A stretch of 10,234 nt of DNA, from positions 1 to 10,234 of the forward strand of contig ONPH01000047.1 of NCBI GenBank assembly GCA_900319655.1, read 5' to 3'. Source of the stretch: an uncultured Eubacteriales bacterium (lineage in GTDB: Bacteria > Bacillota > Clostridia > Oscillospirales > Acutalibacteraceae). Position numbers and translations under genes: made by a program. Of this stretch, positions 7,911 to 10,234 are shown one piece after another; within the stretch, counting starts at the first letter, position 1; each line of letters begins with the position of its first letter. The notes beneath the pieces were generated by a model. It did not search any database, was not told the origin of the DNA, and saw only the letters and a list, made by a program, of their open reading frames with translations.

Positions 7911-7932
7911 GAGTTTTGTTAATTAAAAACTC
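7911..7932 (-). promoter_or_regulatory. AT-rich stem-loop in the remA leader
   Basis: GAGTTTT (7911-7917) and AAAACTC (7926-7932) are a perfect 7-bp inverted repeat around an 8-base loop, overlapping the palindrome TTAATTAA (7919-7926). It lies about 26 bases before the remA start. It could be an RNA hairpin in the remA leader or a DNA operator. The structure is seen; any role is inference. Confidence 0.4.
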
Positions 7933-7945
7933 GTAGTATGTTTAA

Positions 7946-8008
7946 CGCTGCCCCCTCCGTCACGGCTTACGCCGTGCCACCTCCCCCGTAACAAGTGACG
8001 GTGGAGGC
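7946..8008. repeat. Two-hairpin palindromic element (MITE/REP-like) between remA and yicC
   Basis: A GC-rich block in an AT-rich gap. Hairpin A is CACGGC (7961-7966), loop TTAC, GCCGTG (7971-7976). Hairpin B pairs CCTCC and CCGT (7980-7989, one mismatch) with ACGG and GGAGG (7998-8007) around an 8-base loop. A competing longer pairing of CCTCCGTCAC (7954-7963) with the GTGAC...GGAGG segment (7995-8007) is also possible. The 5-base word TTTAA flanks the block on both sides (7941-7945 and 8009-8013), which could be a target-site duplication. No coding capacity, and no second copy in this window. From memory, similar paired-hairpin repeats are scattered through Ruminococcaceae genomes, but the copy number here cannot be seen. 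In the transcript it may act as a processing or attenuation structure between yicC and remA. Confidence 0.6.
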
Positions 8009-8034
8009 TTTAAATTTAAGGAAGCCTTGATAAA

Positions 8035-8057
8035 CTCTAAACTTTCAGCTCTAAACT
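8035..8057. repeat. Short direct repeat CTCTAAACT x2
   Basis: The 9-mer CTCTAAACT occurs at 8035-8043 and 8049-8057, 14 bases apart start to start, directly after the yicC stop. It may be a remnant of an insertion event or chance in an AT-rich gap. Confidence 0.35.
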
Positions 8058-8058
8058 A

Positions 8059-8876
8059 TTACTCAATGTTTTGAACCTGTTCGCGGATTTTTTCAATCTC
8101 GCCCTTGATTTCAACAACCATATGAGCAAGGGTTGAATCCTGAACCTTTGAGCCGATTGTGTTCGCCTCGCGGTTCATTTCCTGAATAATAAAGTCTATC
8201 TTTCTGCCCACGGGCTCACCAAGCTCGAGTATCTTTTTAAGCTGGTCGAAATGGCTTCTGAGCCTTACGGTTTCTTCCGCTACGGCTACCTTATCTGAGA
8301 ACACCGCGACCTCGGTAAGTACCCTCTGCTCGTCAATTTCAACACTGAAGCTGTCGAGCGTCTGGCGGATTCTGTCGAGCAGTCTTTGCTCGTATTCCTT
8401 TACGGTCTGCGGCGAACGTTCCTCGATTTTCTCTACTATGCCTAATATGGTTTCGGCGCGGCTGAGGATATCCGCCTAACGTCGGCTGTAATCTGCTCCT
8501 CGTCCTCGGGGGCTTTATGAACCGTGAACACCTCGGGGAAACGCGCGATTGACACAACGGTAACGTCGTTTTCAATTCCGTAGGTCTCGGAAATTTCCTT
8601 CATCGCTCCGAGATAACCCGACACGAGCTGGTGATTGACCGTAACCTCGGACGGGGTTTGCTCGCTCTGGCTGACGCTTACATAAACGTCAATCTTGCCC
8701 CTTGCAACGTAGGAATTCACAAAGCTTTTGAGCTTGTCGTCAAGAAAGCTGTAGCCCCTTGGAGTGCGAGCCGAAAACTCAAAGTAACGGTGGTTTACGC
8801 TTTTGATTTCAACGGTGATTTCTCTGCCGTTGAGCTCGGTTTCGCACCTGCCGAAGCCCGTCATTGATTTTATCAT
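8059..8876 (-). pseudogene. yicC: YicC/YloC family endoribonuclease, frameshifted with an apparent internal deletion
   Basis: YicC-family proteins are endoribonucleases; the E. coli member takes part in small-RNA decay. The frame from ATG 8874-8876 carries the family N-terminus (MIKSMTGFGR, then SVNHRYFEFSARTP, then ARGKIDVYVS) to about residue 133, then shifts and stops at 8442. From 8475 down to the TAA at 8059 a second frame carries the C-terminal domain, with EETVRLRSHFDQ, GRKIDFIIQEMNREANTIGSK and the terminal IREQVQNIE. Joined, the two parts give only about 271 residues against about 290 in the family. The missing part matches the conserved R-x2-EG-x2-L helix, so more than one base is probably gone. 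This is the promoter-proximal gene of the operon, with GGAAG before the start. If the lesion is real the protein is almost certainly inactive. Confidence 0.9.
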
Positions 8877-8918
8877 AACAACGACTTCCTTTCTTTCGTT
8901 ATGTTTTCATACCATATT

Positions 8919-8947
8919 ATTATATCACTGTGGTGTTGCTTTGACAA
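8919..8947 (-). promoter_or_regulatory. Sigma-A-type promoter of the yicC-to-rlmN operon
   Basis: Read on the minus strand, TTGTCA (8942-8947), a 17-base spacer and a consensus TATAAT (8919-8924). The predicted start is near 8912, giving a leader of about 35 bases before the yicC ATG. It is the best promoter seen for the whole minus-strand gene block. Confidence 0.8.
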
Positions 8948-8970
8948 TGGAGTTGTTACAAAACTGTAAT
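8941..8970 (+). promoter_or_regulatory. Distal plus-strand promoter, sharing its -35 with the opposing promoter
   Basis: TTGACA (8941-8946), an 18-base spacer and TGTAAT (8965-8970). The -35 bases are the same as those of the minus-strand promoter, read on the other strand. The -10 lies in a small dyad (TTACA, AAAC, TGTAA at 8956-8969) that could be an operator. It would give a leader of about 110 bases for the gene at 9091. Weaker than the proximal candidate because of the long spacer and the TGTAAT box. Confidence 0.45.
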
Positions 8971-9030
8971 CTAAAAACGCTGAATTTTTTGTGAATATTC
9001 CTTTACGGAATTATAACAACGTTTTTATGC

Positions 9031-9059
9031 TTGATTTATTTTAAAAATAGTAGTATTAT
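9031..9059 (+). promoter_or_regulatory. Proximal sigma-A-type promoter for the gene at 9091
   Basis: TTGATT (9031-9036), a 17-base spacer and TATTAT (9054-9059) on the plus strand. The predicted start is near 9066, leaving a leader of about 25 bases that carries the ribosome site. Confidence 0.6.
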
Positions 9060-9073
9060 ATTGGTTAGTACTT

Positions 9074-9083
9074 AAAAGGAGGT
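9074..9083 (+). promoter_or_regulatory. Strong ribosome binding site that fixes a TTG start
   Basis: AAAAGGAGGT is a near-perfect Shine-Dalgarno sequence. It lies eight bases before the TTG at 9091 but only three before an out-of-frame ATG at 9086-9088, whose frame stops after 19 codons. The spacing and the long open frame favour the TTG. Confidence 0.8.
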
Positions 9084-9090
9084 ATATGTC

Positions 9091-10203
9091 TTGGACGAGA
9101 ATAAGGATAAAATCACCGAAGGACTCACCGAGAATGAAGCTTTAACAGAAGATAAACAAAACGCAGAACAGGTTGCTGAGGAGCTTACAGAGGAAGCTGC
9201 TCAGGTTGAAGAAGCTGTCGCTGAGACTGCAGAGGAAACTGCGGAAGCTGCTGCTGAAACAGCGGATAACGCTGAGGAAGCAGTTGACGGAGCGACTGAG
9301 GAAGTAACAGAAACAGCAGAAGATACAGCCGAAGCTGTTACTGATGAAGCGGCTCTTTCAGAAATCGAAGCTCCCAAGAAAAAGCCTATGCTTCAAAAGA
9401 CAATCGTTATTTCGCTTATTATTGTCTGCCTTGCCGCTGTTGCAGCAGTTGTTATCGGACTTTTCTTTAACAACGACGTAACAGGCACATGGCACCTTGT
9501 AAGACAGGTTGAGGTTTCAAGCGAAGCGGCTACAAGCGATGAAGCCGACAACAAGCTAAACGTTGACTACTACTTTACATTCAACAAGGACGGCTCGGTT
9601 ACTTCGACAATCGGCACCGTTACAGGCAAGGGCACTTACACAATGTCTAAGGATGAAAACGGCAATAACGTTATCAATATGAATATGTACGACACCCTTA
9701 CCCAGTACTTCCTCAACGGCGATTACACTGTTGAATACAGCGGTAACATCTTCACAGGCAAAAAGATGAAATTTACCATGGCTGACAACGCCGAGAGAAA
9801 TTATGAGTTTGAGTCCGCTTCATACAAAGCTCCCGAGCTTAAGCGCGAAGGCGAGTTCGAAAAGAATGATGAGCTTGTCGGCAAGTGGGTATACAGCACA
9901 GGCGAGTTTAACCTCATTTATGAGTTCAAAGAGGACGGCACTGCCGCTTATACCGAGCAGGCAATGACCATTAACCCCTACACCTACACGCCTATCAATG
10001 TTGATATCGAAATGCGCGGAATTTACAGCGTTAAGGACAGCACTGTAACTATCAGCTACTACTTCCTTGAGCAGTCTGACAAGGATATCACCGTAAAGGC
10101 TGACGGCGACGTGCTCTACATTAACAACTATCCGTTTGTTAGAGAAGGCGCGGCAACTCCCGACCAGCTCCAGCAGGCTCAGACAGTTGCAGCACAACAA
10201 TAA
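9091..10203 (+). CDS. Single-pass membrane protein with acidic Ala/Glu/Thr-rich tail and two lipocalin-like repeats
   Basis: No family recognised with certainty; 370 residues, TTG start. Residues 1-95 are low-complexity and acidic, rich in Ala, Glu and Thr with many AE and TAE steps, and likely to form extended helix or coiled coil. A basic KKK (96-98) precedes one transmembrane helix (about 104-126), so by the positive-inside rule the tail is cytoplasmic and the rest outside. The outer part holds two related beta-rich units. Unit 1 (about 130-240) has G-x-W (132-134), F-N-K-D-G-S (164-169) and G-T-Y (181-183). Unit 2 (about 261-350) has G-K-W (264-266), F-K-E-D-G-T (279-284) and G-I-Y (310-312). 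This G-x-W / F-x-x-D-G-[ST] / G-x-Y pattern resembles lipocalin-like domains of many clostridial surface proteins. There is no lipobox and no cell-wall anchor; the C-terminus is Gln/Ala-rich. It is transcribed alone, divergently from the operon. Confidence 0.85.
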   Translation: MDENKDKITEGLTENEALTEDKQNAEQVAEELTEEAAQVEEAVAETAEETAEAAAETADNAEEAVDGATEEVTETAEDTAEAVTDEAALSEIEAPKKKPMLQKTIVISLIIVCLAAVAAVVIGLFFNNDVTGTWHLVRQVEVSSEAATSDEADNKLNVDYYFTFNKDGSVTSTIGTVTGKGTYTMSKDENGNNVINMNMYDTLTQYFLNGDYTVEYSGNIFTGKKMKFTMADNAERNYEFESASYKAPELKREGEFEKNDELVGKWVYSTGEFNLIYEFKEDGTAAYTEQAMTINPYTYTPINVDIEMRGIYSVKDSTVTISYYFLEQSDKDITVKADGDVLYINNYPFVREGAATPDQLQQAQTVAAQQ

Positions 10204-10209
10204 AATTCT

Positions 10210-10234
10210 AAGCTCCCTGTAAAAAGGGAGCTTT
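10210..10234 (+). terminator. Intrinsic terminator after the membrane protein gene (T-tract cut by window end)
   Basis: AAGCTCCCT (10210-10218) pairs perfectly with AGGGAGCTT (10225-10233) around the loop GTAAAA, seven bases after the TAA stop. The T-run begins but leaves the window. Confidence 0.8.

Noticed and set aside
8997..9011. Inverted repeat ATTCC-TTTAC-GGAAT as a terminator or riboswitch
   Set aside because: Only five base pairs, no T-run, and no resemblance to a known riboswitch; probably chance.
9086..9088. ATG as the start of the plus-strand gene or of a leader peptide
   Set aside because: It is out of frame with the long gene, ends after 19 codons, and is too close to the ribosome site.
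9820..10200. Minus-strand open frame of 126 codons opposite the membrane protein gene
   Set aside because: It is a shadow of the plus-strand gene, which has a promoter, ribosome site and terminator of its own.

Overview
The window looks like a housekeeping stretch from a Gram-positive Firmicute of the Clostridia, most likely an Oscillospiraceae/Ruminococcus-type gut anaerobe. The clues are the gene order, the RemA (DUF370) and YugP-type proteins, sigma-A-like promoters, strong GGAGG ribosome sites and a GC-rich palindromic repeat of a kind I associate with Ruminococcaceae. The taxonomic placement is inference; no rRNA or other marker is present.

Positions 1-8876 form one long minus-strand operon, transcribed from a good promoter at about 8919-8947. 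In transcription order it encodes YicC (broken), RemA, guanylate kinase, RNA polymerase omega, PriA, peptide deformylase, methionyl-tRNA formyltransferase (interrupted), a YugP-type membrane zinc peptidase, 16S rRNA methyltransferase RsmB and the start of RlmN, which runs off the left edge. Most genes are separated by fewer than 15 bases or overlap, so translational coupling is likely. The order resembles the Bacillus subtilis yloC-remA-gmk-rpoZ-coaBC-priA-def-fmt-rsmB-rlmN cluster, but coaBC is absent and a metallopeptidase sits between fmt and rsmB. The genes serve nucleotide supply (Gmk), transcription (omega), replication restart (PriA), the formyl-methionine cycle (Fmt adds the formyl group, Def removes it), rRNA modification (RsmB, RlmN) and RNA turnover (YicC).

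Two operon genes carry lesions. fmt has one in-frame amber codon at 3190-3192, and the rest of its C-terminal domain is intact downstream. yicC has a frameshift at about 8476-8478, where roughly 19 family residues also appear to be missing, so the lesion is probably a deletion rather than one lost base. Either lesion could be real or an assembly error.

The 173-base gap between remA and yicC holds a two-hairpin palindromic element (about 7946-8008), a further stem-loop and a short direct repeat. Positions 8877-9090 are a divergent regulatory region where opposing promoters share a TTGACAA/TTGTCAA -35 box.

Positions 9091-10203, on the plus strand, encode an unrecognised single-pass membrane protein with an Ala/Glu/Thr-rich cytoplasmic tail and two related, probably extracellular, beta-rich domains. 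An intrinsic terminator follows at the right edge. I saw no tRNA, rRNA, CRISPR array, complete insertion sequence or phage gene, and no clear new defence or biosynthetic system.
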